Shown piece after piece: positions 23,486-32,875 of a DNA stretch of 64,000 nucleotides. The stretch's first letter is position 1. Every line of letters begins with the position of its first letter. The notes below the pieces were generated by a model. It worked only from the letters and a program-made list of their open reading frames with translations, ran no database searches and was not told the origin of the DNA. Source of the stretch: Bacteroides finegoldii DSM 17565 (GTDB lineage Bacteria > Bacteroidota > Bacteroidia > Bacteroidales > Bacteroidaceae); NCBI RefSeq assembly GCF_000156195.1, contig NZ_GG688322.1:202498-266497 (forward strand), given 5' to 3'. The translations under genes were made by a program, and so were the position numbers.

Positions 23486-24846
23486 AGAATGATATTGAAT
23501 CGCAACTGTCGGTATACGCGTCTGCTTTTGATGAATTCGTGGATACAGGTAAATATCCTGTGCATGACGAAGAAGATGTATTGATGGCGTATTTGGTTAC
23601 TGTATTTGAGGATTGTTTGGGAACACAGTGGTGGAGTGATGAGATATTGCGTGATTTATTAAAGAATTCAGTATTGGAGTTTTTCTCAATACTTCTCTCT
23701 TGTTTTCAGCAGATAGAACAGAGAAGGGAAATAGAACGGCAATATATGTATGCAATATTGAATGCTCAGGACATAGAGAGGAAGGAAGGGTTATGGGGGA
23801 AGGTTTCGGATTATCTGAAGGGACAGTATTCTCAGTATGAATTGAATGTAGACGGATATAACAGCTTGCTGAAATTAGATGAGTTTGACAAGGATATTTT
23901 GTTTCAAAAGATTTGTGATGAATGGAGTTTGGCATATAGGGAGAAAATATTGGAAGAAAAACAAAGATATTTGAATAGCAGTAAGATACAATTTGAAAAT
24001 TCTGTAGGGAGATCGAATATGAAAGATTATCGTATGGTGAGTCGGTATCGTACGATAAGTGTAAAATATAAGGAGTTGAAAGAGATAGTGAGTTGCATGG
24101 GGAGGGAAAAAGAACAGGCTGAGGAGTTGGATACGCTAATTAAGCAATACATACCGGAAACTCTTTCTGCATCTGTAGCACACTCGGACATACATGGGGT
24201 GGAGGAAGGGAATGACTTGCAGGCATTAATGCCGACAGAAGTCGCACTGTTGGCGGAGTTTGCTACAGAAGATTTGTTTTTTATGAAATATGCTATGAGG
24301 CAATTGCAGTTGTTTTCCAATCGTTCGGATAGTGTGCGGAAGAAGCAGGAAAGTCAAACAAAACGGAGAGAGCCTCGCCAAATAAAAGGACCGATGATTG
24401 TAGCGATTGACACGAGCGGCTCGATGAGTGGAAAGGCAGAAAGTATTGCTAAAGCTTTGCTTCTGGAAATCACTCAAATGGCGAAAAAACAACACAGGAA
24501 ATGCTTTTTGCTGTCTTTCTCAGTACGGGCTCAAGCGTTGGATACGGCACATTCGGGAAATTGGAAAAAGGTAAGGGAATTCATGGTTTCACATTTCTCT
24601 GGTGGTACGGATGGGGAAGAAATGTTGAAAACAGCTCTTCATACGTTGACTCAGGAGAATTATTTGATGGCGGATGTACTGATAATAAGTGATTTTGAGT
24701 TTGACTTCTGTTGTAAGCCTACTGAAAGCAGGATTCGTAAAGAACAGGAAAGAGGGGTTCGTTTCTATGGATTACAGATAGGAAACGGGGTTAATGTATA
24801 TGAAGAATTGTTGGATAAGGTATGGAGATTGGATCTTTGGCATTAG
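23482..24846 (+). CDS. ViaA-like von Willebrand A protein, copy 1
   Basis: 454 aa from ATG 23482, which overlaps the RavA-like stop by four bases. Helical N-terminal 290 residues are followed by a VWA domain with an intact MIDAS (VAIDTSGSMSGKAE near residue 309, then FSGGTDGEEM and VLIISDFEFD). The end WRLDLWH is like E. coli ViaA. The RavA-ViaA pair in E. coli associates with membranes and respiratory complexes; in other settings MoxR-VWA pairs act with variable third partners. No membrane segment is visible. Confidence 0.9.
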   Translation: MKNDIESQLSVYASAFDEFVDTGKYPVHDEEDVLMAYLVTVFEDCLGTQWWSDEILRDLLKNSVLEFFSILLSCFQQIEQRREIERQYMYAILNAQDIERKEGLWGKVSDYLKGQYSQYELNVDGYNSLLKLDEFDKDILFQKICDEWSLAYREKILEEKQRYLNSSKIQFENSVGRSNMKDYRMVSRYRTISVKYKELKEIVSCMGREKEQAEELDTLIKQYIPETLSASVAHSDIHGVEEGNDLQALMPTEVALLAEFATEDLFFMKYAMRQLQLFSNRSDSVRKKQESQTKRREPRQIKGPMIVAIDTSGSMSGKAESIAKALLLEITQMAKKQHRKCFLLSFSVRAQALDTAHSGNWKKVREFMVSHFSGGTDGEEMLKTALHTLTQENYLMADVLIISDFEFDFCCKPTESRIRKEQERGVRFYGLQIGNGVNVYEELLDKVWRLDLWH

Positions 24847-24877
24847 TTGGGTATACTTATTTTATCTGCAATCTGTT

Positions 24878-24885
24878 TTTCTTTG
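24878..24885 (+). promoter_or_regulatory. Possible -7 box before RavA-ViaA pair 2
   Basis: TTTCTTTG inside a CTGTTTTTCTTTGG context, closely similar to the sequence before pair 1 (ATTGTTTTTCTTTGC) and at a similar distance from the gene. The palindrome of copies 1 and 2 is absent here. Confidence 0.4.
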
Positions 24886-24931
24886 GCGAATAAGTACTAC
24901 TTTTGGAGTTTGATTGGAAAATAGAATCGGA

Positions 24932-26500
24932 ATGAAAGATAAAAGGATGGAAATAAAGGAACGCATCAGTCTTTTGCTGGAAGAGATGAATCGGGGTGTA
25001 TATGAGAAGGAAGTGGAAGTAGGGTTGTCTTTGCTTGCCGCTTTGGCGGGAGAGAGTATCTTACTGTTGGGCCCTCCCGGAGTAGCCAAATCTATGGTGG
25101 CTCGGCGGTTGAAGAAAGCTTTTGTAAATACCCGGGCGTTTGAATATCTGATGTCACGGTTCAGTACTCCTGATGAGATCTTTGGTCCGGTAAGCATTAG
25201 CCGTCTGAAAGAATCGGATACGTACGAACGCGTGGTTGACGGTTATCTGCCGACAGCGGATGTTGTATTTCTGGATGAGATATGGAAAGCGGGACCGGCG
25301 ATACAGAATACACTGCTAACGGTTATTAATGAGAAACTTTTTAGAAATGGAAATACGGAAATCAAGTTGCCGTTGAAACTGCTCGTTGCCGCCAGTAATG
25401 AGCTTCCTGCTCAGGGAGAAGGGCTCGATGCTTTGTGGGATCGTTTTCTGATTCGCGTCATCAGTACTTGTGTGAAGCGGGAAGAGACATTTTATCAGAT
25501 GTTGCTGGATGAAGAAGTGGAAGAAGACGATGAAGTCGGGAAATGGCAGATAACGGATGAAGAATATCGCTTGTGGCAGGAAGAAATAGTCCGGGTGACA
25601 GTACCTATGACAATTCTGGCGTGTATAACGGAGATTCGTCAGGGATTGGGAAAAGTGGAAGTACAAGGTTCGGAAGTTCATCGTAATGTCTATGTGAGCG
25701 ACCGCCGTTGGAAGAATATAGTACGGCTTCTGAAGGCTTCGGCTTTTGTACATGGGCGTACGGAAGTCACTTTGTCGGATTTGTTGCCTGTTTATCATTG
25801 CTTGTGGAGTGAGCCGGATGAGCGTACGGACATACGTCAGATAGTAATCCGTAGTTTGTTTGCCTCTTATGTTAAGGAAATTTCATCGATTAGCCGGGCT
25901 TTAAAATCGGATTTGAAAGTGAGTCGTGTGCGTGAAGCGTTGGAGAAGGCACGAAAACAAGGCGACCGCAGGGATGATGACCTGTTGATTGTCGATCATT
26001 TCTATTACCAGGTTGAAAATCATGGTACGGGAAATACTTATATCTTCATTGTGGATTATCGGAATCTGAAGGAATATAATCCGAAAAATGCACCGGCGAC
26101 AGGGATGATGTATGCCGATCCTCAGAATCCGAAGCAGACGATTATACGTGTCTTTTCGGGTACTGCCAAGCTGGGAGAGCAAGGAGCTGAAAGGGTGACG
26201 CTGTATCGGGATGACAGGAATCTGTATATTAACGGGGTACGTTTCCCGATGCGTCGGCTGCAAAGAGGAGAGCAACAGCAACTCTGGCTGGGGAATGTAA
26301 CACTTACCGACCGTGATTATGAGCAGGAGTTGGAAACGGTGAATGCTGCCGTCGAAAAACTGTTTAGAGAATTGCAGGGAAATATGTTTATATCCGAAGA
26401 GGATAAAACAGAGGTGGGGAAGTATGTGGCTCTGGTGCGTAAGGAGATAGCTTGGGCACGTGTGGATGTACGTAAATTGCGGTACGGCGATGAATCCTAA
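24932..26500 (+). CDS. RavA-like MoxR AAA+ ATPase, copy 2
   Basis: 522 aa from ATG 24932, the same length as copy 1. Walker A LLGPPGVAKSM near residue 46, signature FEYLMSRFSTPDEIFGPVSI, Walker B DVVFLDEIWKAGPA and AASNELPAQGEGLDALWDRF are all intact. Likeness to copy 1 is strong in the AAA core and weaker in the last 200 residues, which suggests different partners. GC content is visibly higher than in copy 1, closer to core genes. It overlaps the downstream VWA gene by 11 bases. Confidence 0.92.
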   Translation: MKDKRMEIKERISLLLEEMNRGVYEKEVEVGLSLLAALAGESILLLGPPGVAKSMVARRLKKAFVNTRAFEYLMSRFSTPDEIFGPVSISRLKESDTYERVVDGYLPTADVVFLDEIWKAGPAIQNTLLTVINEKLFRNGNTEIKLPLKLLVAASNELPAQGEGLDALWDRFLIRVISTCVKREETFYQMLLDEEVEEDDEVGKWQITDEEYRLWQEEIVRVTVPMTILACITEIRQGLGKVEVQGSEVHRNVYVSDRRWKNIVRLLKASAFVHGRTEVTLSDLLPVYHCLWSEPDERTDIRQIVIRSLFASYVKEISSISRALKSDLKVSRVREALEKARKQGDRRDDDLLIVDHFYYQVENHGTGNTYIFIVDYRNLKEYNPKNAPATGMMYADPQNPKQTIIRVFSGTAKLGEQGAERVTLYRDDRNLYINGVRFPMRRLQRGEQQQLWLGNVTLTDRDYEQELETVNAAVEKLFRELQGNMFISEEDKTEVGKYVALVRKEIAWARVDVRKLRYGDES

Positions 26501-27935
26501 ATATGACGCTTCCTTTTATATCCGGGTGCTGGATCAATATGTGGCAACCGGTGAGTGCAGTGATACGGATGATGAACCTTTGTATGCGTATTTGTTGTCT
26601 ATCATGAATGATCCGATGATAAAGATACAAGTGCTGACTGATGAAGTGTGTGCCCGTATTTTTTATGACATGATGAGCCAGTTCATTCATTTGAATCTGG
26701 AAAAGGAAAAGTATAACCTGCAAAAAAGCCAATCGGAGCAGAATGGAATGAAGCAAACGCTGGAATGGTCGATAGCCAGGCGGAAAGACGGATGGCAGGC
26801 TTTGCTTCAGCAAGTATCGGATAAATACGAGACAATGGGTTTTGGTAGTTCCTTTTATAAAAGCCAGTTCGGGAATGAGGAGGAAAAGTATGGCGATGAT
26901 GAACTTTGGGAACGGATGGTGGAAGATTGGGAGGAGGCTTTCAAACGTAATCTGCAGGAACAGAAAAAGAAGGAGATAGACCGGAGGAAAGAGAGTCTGG
27001 AAAATAGGTTGCACGCCAATCTCAAGAATATTCCTGAATATCTTAGACGGCATGAGGTGGAAAAAGATGAATTCTTTCAGGCATGGGGACTGATGAGCGG
27101 GATGTGGAATACGGTTGACTTTGAGCGGATCCGTAAAGTGGTGCGTATGCAGAAGGAATATCCGGAGATCATTAAAATAGCAAACTTGATGGGGCGTACT
27201 GCCGATGATGAGGGAAGGGAACGACTGCACGTGGGACAAGAGGATGTGTATCGGTTGGAACATTCCTCTAAAAATGATATTCAAGGAGTTACTGTCGGTA
27301 ATGACTTGAATGCTTTATTGCCTACGGAGATGGTGCATTGTGCTGATGATGATTTGGAGAGTTTGTTTATTTATAAATATGTCACCCGAAAGCTCCAGAC
27401 GTTCCGCTATAAGTCCGAGATTATGCAGCCTGCCCGTTCGTTGGAAACCAAACCGGCTGTTCATAAAGGGCCGATGATTGTTTGTCTGGATACTTCCGGA
27501 AGCATGGTAGGCATTCCGGAGAAAATAGCTTATTCTTTGTTGGTGAAACTATTGGAAATAGCCGACAGGCAACGCCGTCCTTGTTTCCTGATCGCTTTTT
27601 CTGTTTCGATATGTCCGATTGATGTCCGCAAGGAACGGGCCCGTTTGCTTGATTTCTTTTCTACCACCTCTTGCGGGGACACGGATGCCACCCGGATGCT
27701 GAAAGCTACTTTCGACTTACTTCAATCGAAGAAAGAGTATATGAATGCGGATGTTTTATGGATTACTGATTTTAAAATACCGCTTCCCTCACCGAAGTTG
27801 ACTGACCGGATATTGGAATATAGAAAGGCGGATACACATTTTTATGGCTTGCAGCTTGGCATTGCTGAGAATGAATGGATTCCTTTCTTCGATCGAGTTT
27901 ACAGAGCCGATTATCCGGTTGCCCGTTGTTATTAA
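26490..27935 (+). CDS. ViaA-like von Willebrand A protein, copy 2
   Basis: 481 aa from ATG 26490, about the length of E. coli ViaA (483). Helical N terminus (about 1-320) with a coiled stretch (EQKKKEIDRRKESLENRL), then a VWA domain: MIVCLDTSGSMVGIPEKIA near residue 333 (MIDAS DTSGS), TSCGDTDATRM and DVLWITDFKIPLP. It overlaps the paired ATPase gene by 11 bases and converges with the radical SAM gene with a 4-base overlap. It ends WYxR-like as ...RADYPVARCY. Confidence 0.9.
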   Translation: MNPKYDASFYIRVLDQYVATGECSDTDDEPLYAYLLSIMNDPMIKIQVLTDEVCARIFYDMMSQFIHLNLEKEKYNLQKSQSEQNGMKQTLEWSIARRKDGWQALLQQVSDKYETMGFGSSFYKSQFGNEEEKYGDDELWERMVEDWEEAFKRNLQEQKKKEIDRRKESLENRLHANLKNIPEYLRRHEVEKDEFFQAWGLMSGMWNTVDFERIRKVVRMQKEYPEIIKIANLMGRTADDEGRERLHVGQEDVYRLEHSSKNDIQGVTVGNDLNALLPTEMVHCADDDLESLFIYKYVTRKLQTFRYKSEIMQPARSLETKPAVHKGPMIVCLDTSGSMVGIPEKIAYSLLVKLLEIADRQRRPCFLIAFSVSICPIDVRKERARLLDFFSTTSCGDTDATRMLKATFDLLQSKKEYMNADVLWITDFKIPLPSPKLTDRILEYRKADTHFYGLQLGIAENEWIPFFDRVYRADYPVARCY

Positions 27936-29566
27936 TTTTTTGCCTTAAATACGGGTTGTATCTTCTGAATCTCCGATTCGAATCCAAACCAATAGCCATG
28001 TTCTGCTTCATCAGTGGGGAGGAAATATAGCCGTAAATTCTCACGATAAGTTCCGTATACTATTTCCCATTTCTCGGGTGGGACTTGGCGTTTGGTCCTT
28101 ACTTTTTCCGCCGGAGCTTTCTTTAATGACATACCGGCCTCTATCCATGCGATACTGACTTGCGTCAGATAACCGGGATAATGCTTTTTACAGAAATCAT
28201 ATAAGATTAATCCTCTTCTTTCCAAACTTAGAGGGGTGTCTATGACGTCTGTCCGAACCAAATGATCAAGTAGCTCATGTAGGAAATGAGGATTCTCCAG
28301 AATTAATGTCCGTGTGATCGTCCGCCAGGTGGGAGTATTATAGAATCCATCCAAAAGACGGGACAGATAGTGGGCTGTTTGTAATTCTTCTACTGAGATT
28401 TCACGGGTTTGCAATACTTCGTATGGGGGAAGCGGAGAATATTGAATACCCAATTCTTCTGCTCTTCTTCGCATTTCTGTGCCCGGAAGTAACTTTAATG
28501 ATTCCAGTTGTATTTCCCCTGCACCATATTCTGCAAGTGTACGGACATCTTCAAATATTTCTGTCAGATGATAGAGGGGGAGACCTGCTATCAGATCGGC
28601 ATGGGTTTCCATGTTCTTTAATGAACAGAGGTATTTCAATCCTTCGAGGGCATCGGATAGTTTTCCGATACGGTGGCTTTGTTCCAAAACAGGTTCCCGC
28701 AAACTTTGAATGCCGGCTTCCAAATGCAATAAACCATCGGGTAAAGCAGCCAGTTCATTCTTTAACTCTTCGGAAAGGAGTGCCGGGTGAATTTCCAGGT
28801 GGAAACGGATATCCGGATATTCGCGGAAAAGATTCAAGAGGTCTTTGGCTCTTTTGTTGTTATAATTAAACGTACGGTCGAGTACACGCACATTTTTAAT
28901 ACCATGCTGATGAATATTATCCAAACGTTCGCGAATGGCTTCCAATGGGATGGTACGGACAGGCTTTTCGCCACCACTGACACAGAATGCGCAGGTATTG
29001 AAGCAACCTCGTGTCGTTTCCAGTTGGACAAAGGGTTTGCTCCAATTAAAGAAACGGCTTCTCTCCGGAGAAACCAATGCGGAAAAGTTCATGACGCGGG
29101 CAATACCATTGTCTTGATATTCTTCCGATTCGTCAAGATAACAGAGTCCTGTGATTGATTTCCATTCTTTTCTTGATCGATTCCACACCTTTAACCATAA
29201 TGGAAATACTTCTTCTCCCTCTCCCCGAAACACTCCGTTGACAAATTTGTTCTTGAATAGAAAGTCTTTGTTGTCTCCTAAAAATTCGGGACCCCCGAGT
29301 ATGATACAGCATTGTGGAAGCAGTGCTTTGGAGCGTGAGACAATGTGTAACAGTTGCTCATGATTAAATAGCCAATTGGTAGCTGCAATAATATCCGGTT
29401 GGTGTTGATAGATCTGTTTGACGATGTTACCGGTGTTTTCATTAATTGTTGCGGAGACCATACACCATTCGACTGTGGTGTCATCTGCTATTTGCGCGTG
29501 CAAGGCAGGCAATGCCAAAGATGAATGGGCGTATGAACTATTTAAATCAAGCCAAAGAAGTTTCAT
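27932..29566 (-). CDS. B12-binding-domain radical SAM protein
   Basis: 544 aa. The N-terminal 140 residues form a cobalamin-binding-like Rossmann domain (PDIIAATNWLFNHEQLLHIV, CIILGGPEFLG). It is followed by a radical SAM core with the CxxxCxxC cluster motif RGCFNTCAFC near residues 186-193, then a helical C-terminal domain like DUF4080. Such proteins use a 4Fe-4S cluster and S-adenosylmethionine for radical chemistry; the substrate is unknown. It stands alone with its own leftward promoter. Confidence 0.9.
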   Translation of the reverse strand: MKLLWLDLNSSYAHSSLALPALHAQIADDTTVEWCMVSATINENTGNIVKQIYQHQPDIIAATNWLFNHEQLLHIVSRSKALLPQCCIILGGPEFLGDNKDFLFKNKFVNGVFRGEGEEVFPLWLKVWNRSRKEWKSITGLCYLDESEEYQDNGIARVMNFSALVSPERSRFFNWSKPFVQLETTRGCFNTCAFCVSGGEKPVRTIPLEAIRERLDNIHQHGIKNVRVLDRTFNYNNKRAKDLLNLFREYPDIRFHLEIHPALLSEELKNELAALPDGLLHLEAGIQSLREPVLEQSHRIGKLSDALEGLKYLCSLKNMETHADLIAGLPLYHLTEIFEDVRTLAEYGAGEIQLESLKLLPGTEMRRRAEELGIQYSPLPPYEVLQTREISVEELQTAHYLSRLLDGFYNTPTWRTITRTLILENPHFLHELLDHLVRTDVIDTPLSLERRGLILYDFCKKHYPGYLTQVSIAWIEAGMSLKKAPAEKVRTKRQVPPEKWEIVYGTYRENLRLYFLPTDEAEHGYWFGFESEIQKIQPVFKAKN

Positions 29567-29588
29567 GTGAGAATTTTAAATTATTTGG

Positions 29589-29596
29589 CAAAGGTA
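29589..29596 (-). promoter_or_regulatory. -7 promoter box for the radical SAM gene
   Basis: Minus strand reads TACCTTTG, a perfect TAnnTTTG match and the same octamer as before map, 22 bases upstream of the start codon. Confidence 0.55.
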
Positions 29597-29676
29597 CGAA
29601 AAACTTATGGCTTGTGGTGTATAGTAAAATAAAAATGCTAATTTTGTATTTGTAAACGAAATAAACTAGAAAAGAT

Positions 29677-30084
29677 ATGAAACAGATTAAGAAATATGCG
29701 GGGCTTCTACTTATGCTGACTTTATTGGTCGGCTTTACTTCGTGTGAAGATGATGAAGACTTGGAAGAGCGAATGTTTGGCCGGGTATGGGTAGGTGACG
29801 TTGGTATGAATGCTGTTAACGGTCGAATTTTATATCGTGAGTTTACTTTTGATCCAGACGGTTTTGGTGAAGAGTATCAATTTTTTCGTAATGGAGAGTT
29901 ATACGACCATTTCCGCTTTCAGTGGTATTGGGAAGATCGCTATAGCAATAACTTAGTACTGGATTATGGTAGAAATGGAACCTCTTATATGGACAATGTG
30001 GATATCTATCGGGGGGTGATGACCGGAATCTTTTATTTGACTGGAGACTCGGAGGGATTTCCATTTGCGCTGGAAATGCAATGA
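29677..30084 (+). CDS. Small secreted lipoprotein
   Basis: 135 aa with a lipoprotein signal peptide: KK near the start, a hydrophobic stretch (YAGLLLMLTLLVGFTSC) and the lipidated Cys at about residue 23 followed by EDDEDLE. An acidic sequence after the Cys is common in Bacteroidetes surface-exported lipoproteins. The remainder is a small beta-rich domain with many aromatic residues (FRFQWYWEDRYSNN). Function unknown. It is a single gene between the radical SAM gene and the first palindromic repeat. Confidence 0.85.
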   Translation: MKQIKKYAGLLLMLTLLVGFTSCEDDEDLEERMFGRVWVGDVGMNAVNGRILYREFTFDPDGFGEEYQFFRNGELYDHFRFQWYWEDRYSNNLVLDYGRNGTSYMDNVDIYRGVMTGIFYLTGDSEGFPFALEMQ

Positions 30085-30120
30085 GATATAAATTAAATAC
30101 CTAAAATAAAGCAGTTATAC

Positions 30121-30213
30121 TCACCACAGATTATATGGATTGACACAGATTAAAAATTAAATGGTGTATTTTTAATAGCAATAATCTGTGCGAATCTGTG
30201 TAATCTGTGGTGA
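30121..30213. repeat. Palindromic repeat, copy 1 (left of the RluA-type gene)
   Basis: Arms begin TCACCACAGATTA and end TAATCTGTGGTGA (perfect 13-base inverted ends), with further matches of ACAGATTA/TAATCTGT inside. The same design occurs at 31167-31246. It lies between two genes and could act as a terminator for both. Confidence 0.75.
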
Positions 30214-30221
30214 AAACTTTC

Positions 30222-31142
30222 TTACTTTTTCAGAAACAACTTCTTGAAGTCTGCCGGATAAGGAGTCTCAAACTCCATCAAATCTCCTGTTATGGGATGA
30301 TAGAAGCACAGCTTGAAAGCGTGAAGTGCCATTCGACCGATAGGGTTAGGAGTATTTTCACCACCATATCTTCCGTCTCCGATAATCGGATGCCCCAGAT
30401 CCTGCATATGTACACGGATTTGATTCTTACGGCCTGTCTCTAAGTCCAATTCTATCAAAGAATACCCATTGGCACGCTTGATAGTGCGATAGTGAGTGAT
30501 GGATAACGCACCGCCATCATCTTGTTGACTTGAACTGACATAGAGAGTTCTGTCTGTAAGAAACGATTCTACAGTTCCATAATCCTTTTCCATACTTCCC
30601 TCTACTACAGCTACATATCGGCGATCGGTCACTATATCATGCCAATTGTCGCGTAGTGTACGTTGCGTCTTTTCATCTTTAGCGAACATCATTAAGCCGG
30701 AAGTATCCCTATCCAGACGATGAACGATATACACGCGGAACTGGCGTCCGGAACGTTGTACATACTCATTCAGTATTGTATATGCGGTACGTTCTTTCTG
30801 ACGTTCTGTATTGACGGATAGAAGTCCTTGCATCTTCTCGACCACAATAATGTAAGCGTCCTCATATACAATTTTCAGCAGTCTGTTATTAAACTCTTTC
30901 TTTCCTTTTTCTTTGCTGATCTGCACCTTCATACCCGGCTGTAACGGGAAGTTGAACTGCGTAGTGATTACATTATCAACGAATACGACCCTTTTACTGA
31001 GTAATGATTTCAGTTTGGTACGACTTGCATCCGGCATTTTGGCAGCTAGAAACTCCATAAGTTCCATCGGTTCCTTGACTGCATAGTTGGTATATTGAGC
31101 ACGTGCCTTTTCAGCGGGAGTTCTTCTCGGTCTTTTTTCCAT
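30222..31142 (-). CDS. RluA-family pseudouridine synthase
   Basis: 306 aa RNA-modifying enzyme that isomerises uridine to pseudouridine, probably in 23S rRNA or tRNA. An N-terminal S4-like RNA-binding part (MPDASRTKLKSLLSKRVVFV) is followed by the catalytic domain with VHRLDRDTSGLMMFAK near residues 142-157 (catalytic Asp in RLDRDTSG) and LETGRKNQIRVHMQDLGHPI. The target site cannot be told, so no gene letter is given. The gene is flanked on both sides by copies of one palindromic repeat. Confidence 0.93.
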   Translation of the reverse strand: MEKRPRRTPAEKARAQYTNYAVKEPMELMEFLAAKMPDASRTKLKSLLSKRVVFVDNVITTQFNFPLQPGMKVQISKEKGKKEFNNRLLKIVYEDAYIIVVEKMQGLLSVNTERQKERTAYTILNEYVQRSGRQFRVYIVHRLDRDTSGLMMFAKDEKTQRTLRDNWHDIVTDRRYVAVVEGSMEKDYGTVESFLTDRTLYVSSSQQDDGGALSITHYRTIKRANGYSLIELDLETGRKNQIRVHMQDLGHPIIGDGRYGGENTPNPIGRMALHAFKLCFYHPITGDLMEFETPYPADFKKLFLKK

Positions 31143-31166
31143 ATCTTTTTTCTTTTGATTTAATAC

Positions 31167-31246
31167 TCACCACAGATTACACGGATTAACACGGATTATA
31201 AAATCCAACAATAAAAAATCTGTGTTAATCCGTGTAATCTGTGGTG
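31167..31246. repeat. Palindromic repeat, copy 2 (right of the RluA-type gene)
   Basis: Perfect ends TCACCACAGATTACACGGAT and its reverse complement, with a second inner repeat of AACACGGATTA. It is better conserved than copy 1 (30121-30213). It lies between the start of the RluA-type gene and the end of rlmD. Confidence 0.8.
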
Positions 31247-31257
31247 AACCGAATTCT

Positions 31258-32676
31258 TTATCGGAGTTCCAATAACACTACATTTTCCACATGATGAGTA
31301 TGAGGGAACATATCTACCGGTTGAACGGCTTTCACCTTATATTTCTTATCGAGCAGTTGCAAATCGCGTGCTTGAGTAGCAGGATTACAACTTACGTAAA
31401 CAATCCGTTTGGGTTCGGCAAACAGGATAACGTCGATCACATCCTGATGCATACCGGCACGGGGAGGATCTGTAATAATCACATCCGGACGTCCGTGCTG
31501 ATTGATGAAGTCCTGAGTCAGCATGTCTTTCATATCACCTGCATAGAATAATGCGTTCTTGATATCATTGATTTCTGCATTGACTTTTGCATCCTCGATG
31601 GCTTCCGGCACATATTCGATACCTATTACTTGACGTGCCTGGCGTGATACGAAATTCGCAATTGTTCCTGTTCCCGTATAAAGGTCATATACCAGCTCAT
31701 TTCCGGTCAGACCGGCAAATTCACGGGCCACCTTATATAGGTTGTACGCTTGTTCCGAATTTGTCTGATAGAAAGATTTCGGACCTACTTTGAAGCGCAA
31801 TCCTTCCATTTCTTCAAAGATGTGGTCCTTGCCTTTGAATACGTGTACATCCAGATCATTGATAGTGTCGTTGCATTTATTATTAATAATGTATAGCAAG
31901 GAGGTGATCTCCGGGAATGAGTCGGCGACAAACTGCAATAACTGCTTGAACAACTCCATCTCATGCTCTTCCGTAATTTTACAAATCACAATTACCATCA
32001 GCTCACCGGTTGAAGACGTGCGGACAATCATGTTACGCAACATACCTTCCTGTGTGCGCAGATTGATAAAGGAATAATCATGTTCGTATGCATAGTCGCG
32101 TATCGCATTACGGATGCGGTTGGAAATATCATCTTGCAACCAGCATTTCTCAATGGCCAGCACTTTATCGAATGCTCCCGGAATGTGGAAACCTACTGCA
32201 TTCATCTGGTCATACTTCACGTCTTGACGGACTTCCTCACTAGTCAGCCAGCGTTTGTTTGAGAATGTAAATTCCAATTTATTCCGATAGAATTCGGTCT
32301 TTGCCGAACCAAGAATAGGAGAAATCTCGGGAAGCTCGATCTTTCCGATACGTTTCAGGTTATCTTCTACTTGTTTCTGTTTATATCTGATTTGTTCCGA
32401 ATAGGGGAGCACTTGCCATTTGCAACCGCCGCATACACCGTAATGTTGGCAGAAAGGAACAGCGCGGTTGGGCGACAGTTCATGAAACTTCACCGCTTCT
32501 GCTTCGGCATATTTGTTCTTTTTACGCTTGATCTGAAGGTCTACTACATCGCCCGGTACTACGTATGGTACAAAAATTACCAGGTCATTTACTTTTGCGA
32601 TGGCTTTCCCTTCGGCAGCCACATCCATGATTGTTACCTTCTCCAATAGGGGAAGCTCTTTTTTCTTTCTTGCCAC
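31258..32676 (-). CDS. rlmD: 23S rRNA (uracil-5-)-methyltransferase
   Basis: 472 aa. An N-terminal TRAM RNA-binding domain (about 10-65) is followed by a 4Fe-4S cysteine motif CQHYGVCGGCKW (about 77-88). The SAM-dependent methyltransferase core contains YDLYTGTGTIANF, ITDPPRAGM, and the catalytic Cys in VYVSCNPATQARDL. It methylates U1939-type positions in 23S rRNA by family knowledge. The RlmD/RumA group fits best because of the iron-sulphur motif. It has its own promoter. Confidence 0.92.
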   Translation of the reverse strand: MARKKKELPLLEKVTIMDVAAEGKAIAKVNDLVIFVPYVVPGDVVDLQIKRKKNKYAEAEAVKFHELSPNRAVPFCQHYGVCGGCKWQVLPYSEQIRYKQKQVEDNLKRIGKIELPEISPILGSAKTEFYRNKLEFTFSNKRWLTSEEVRQDVKYDQMNAVGFHIPGAFDKVLAIEKCWLQDDISNRIRNAIRDYAYEHDYSFINLRTQEGMLRNMIVRTSSTGELMVIVICKITEEHEMELFKQLLQFVADSFPEITSLLYIINNKCNDTINDLDVHVFKGKDHIFEEMEGLRFKVGPKSFYQTNSEQAYNLYKVAREFAGLTGNELVYDLYTGTGTIANFVSRQARQVIGIEYVPEAIEDAKVNAEINDIKNALFYAGDMKDMLTQDFINQHGRPDVIITDPPRAGMHQDVIDVILFAEPKRIVYVSCNPATQARDLQLLDKKYKVKAVQPVDMFPHTHHVENVVLLELR

Positions 32677-32703
32677 TTTTACACCAATCTAATAATTACT
32701 TTG

Positions 32704-32711
32704 CAAAAGTA
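32704..32711 (-). promoter_or_regulatory. -7 promoter box for rlmD
   Basis: Minus strand reads TACTTTTG, matching TAnnTTTG, 27 bases upstream of the rlmD start codon. Confidence 0.5.
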
Positions 32712-32826
32712 GGTATTTTTTTTGGAAATCTTCTGTGTCTACGGAAATATTCCAGATTGTAATGTCGAAATTGCATTTTGATAGAAAGTTTTTTCGCAAA
32801 AAGTTTTCTGGTTTGCGAAATATCCT

Positions 32827-32834
32827 TAGATTTG
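32827..32834 (+). promoter_or_regulatory. -7 promoter box for ppdK
   Basis: TAGATTTG matches TAnnTTTG, 41 bases before the ppdK start codon. A TTTG at 32812-32815 is too close to act as the -33 element. Confidence 0.5.
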
Positions 32835-32875
32835 CGAACAGAAAAAAGTCATAATGTAACTTTAAACACAATATT

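Noticed and set aside
26388-27284. 298-codon minus-strand open frame opposite the second ViaA-like gene
   Set aside because: Antisense shadow; the plus strand encodes a complete ViaA-like protein.
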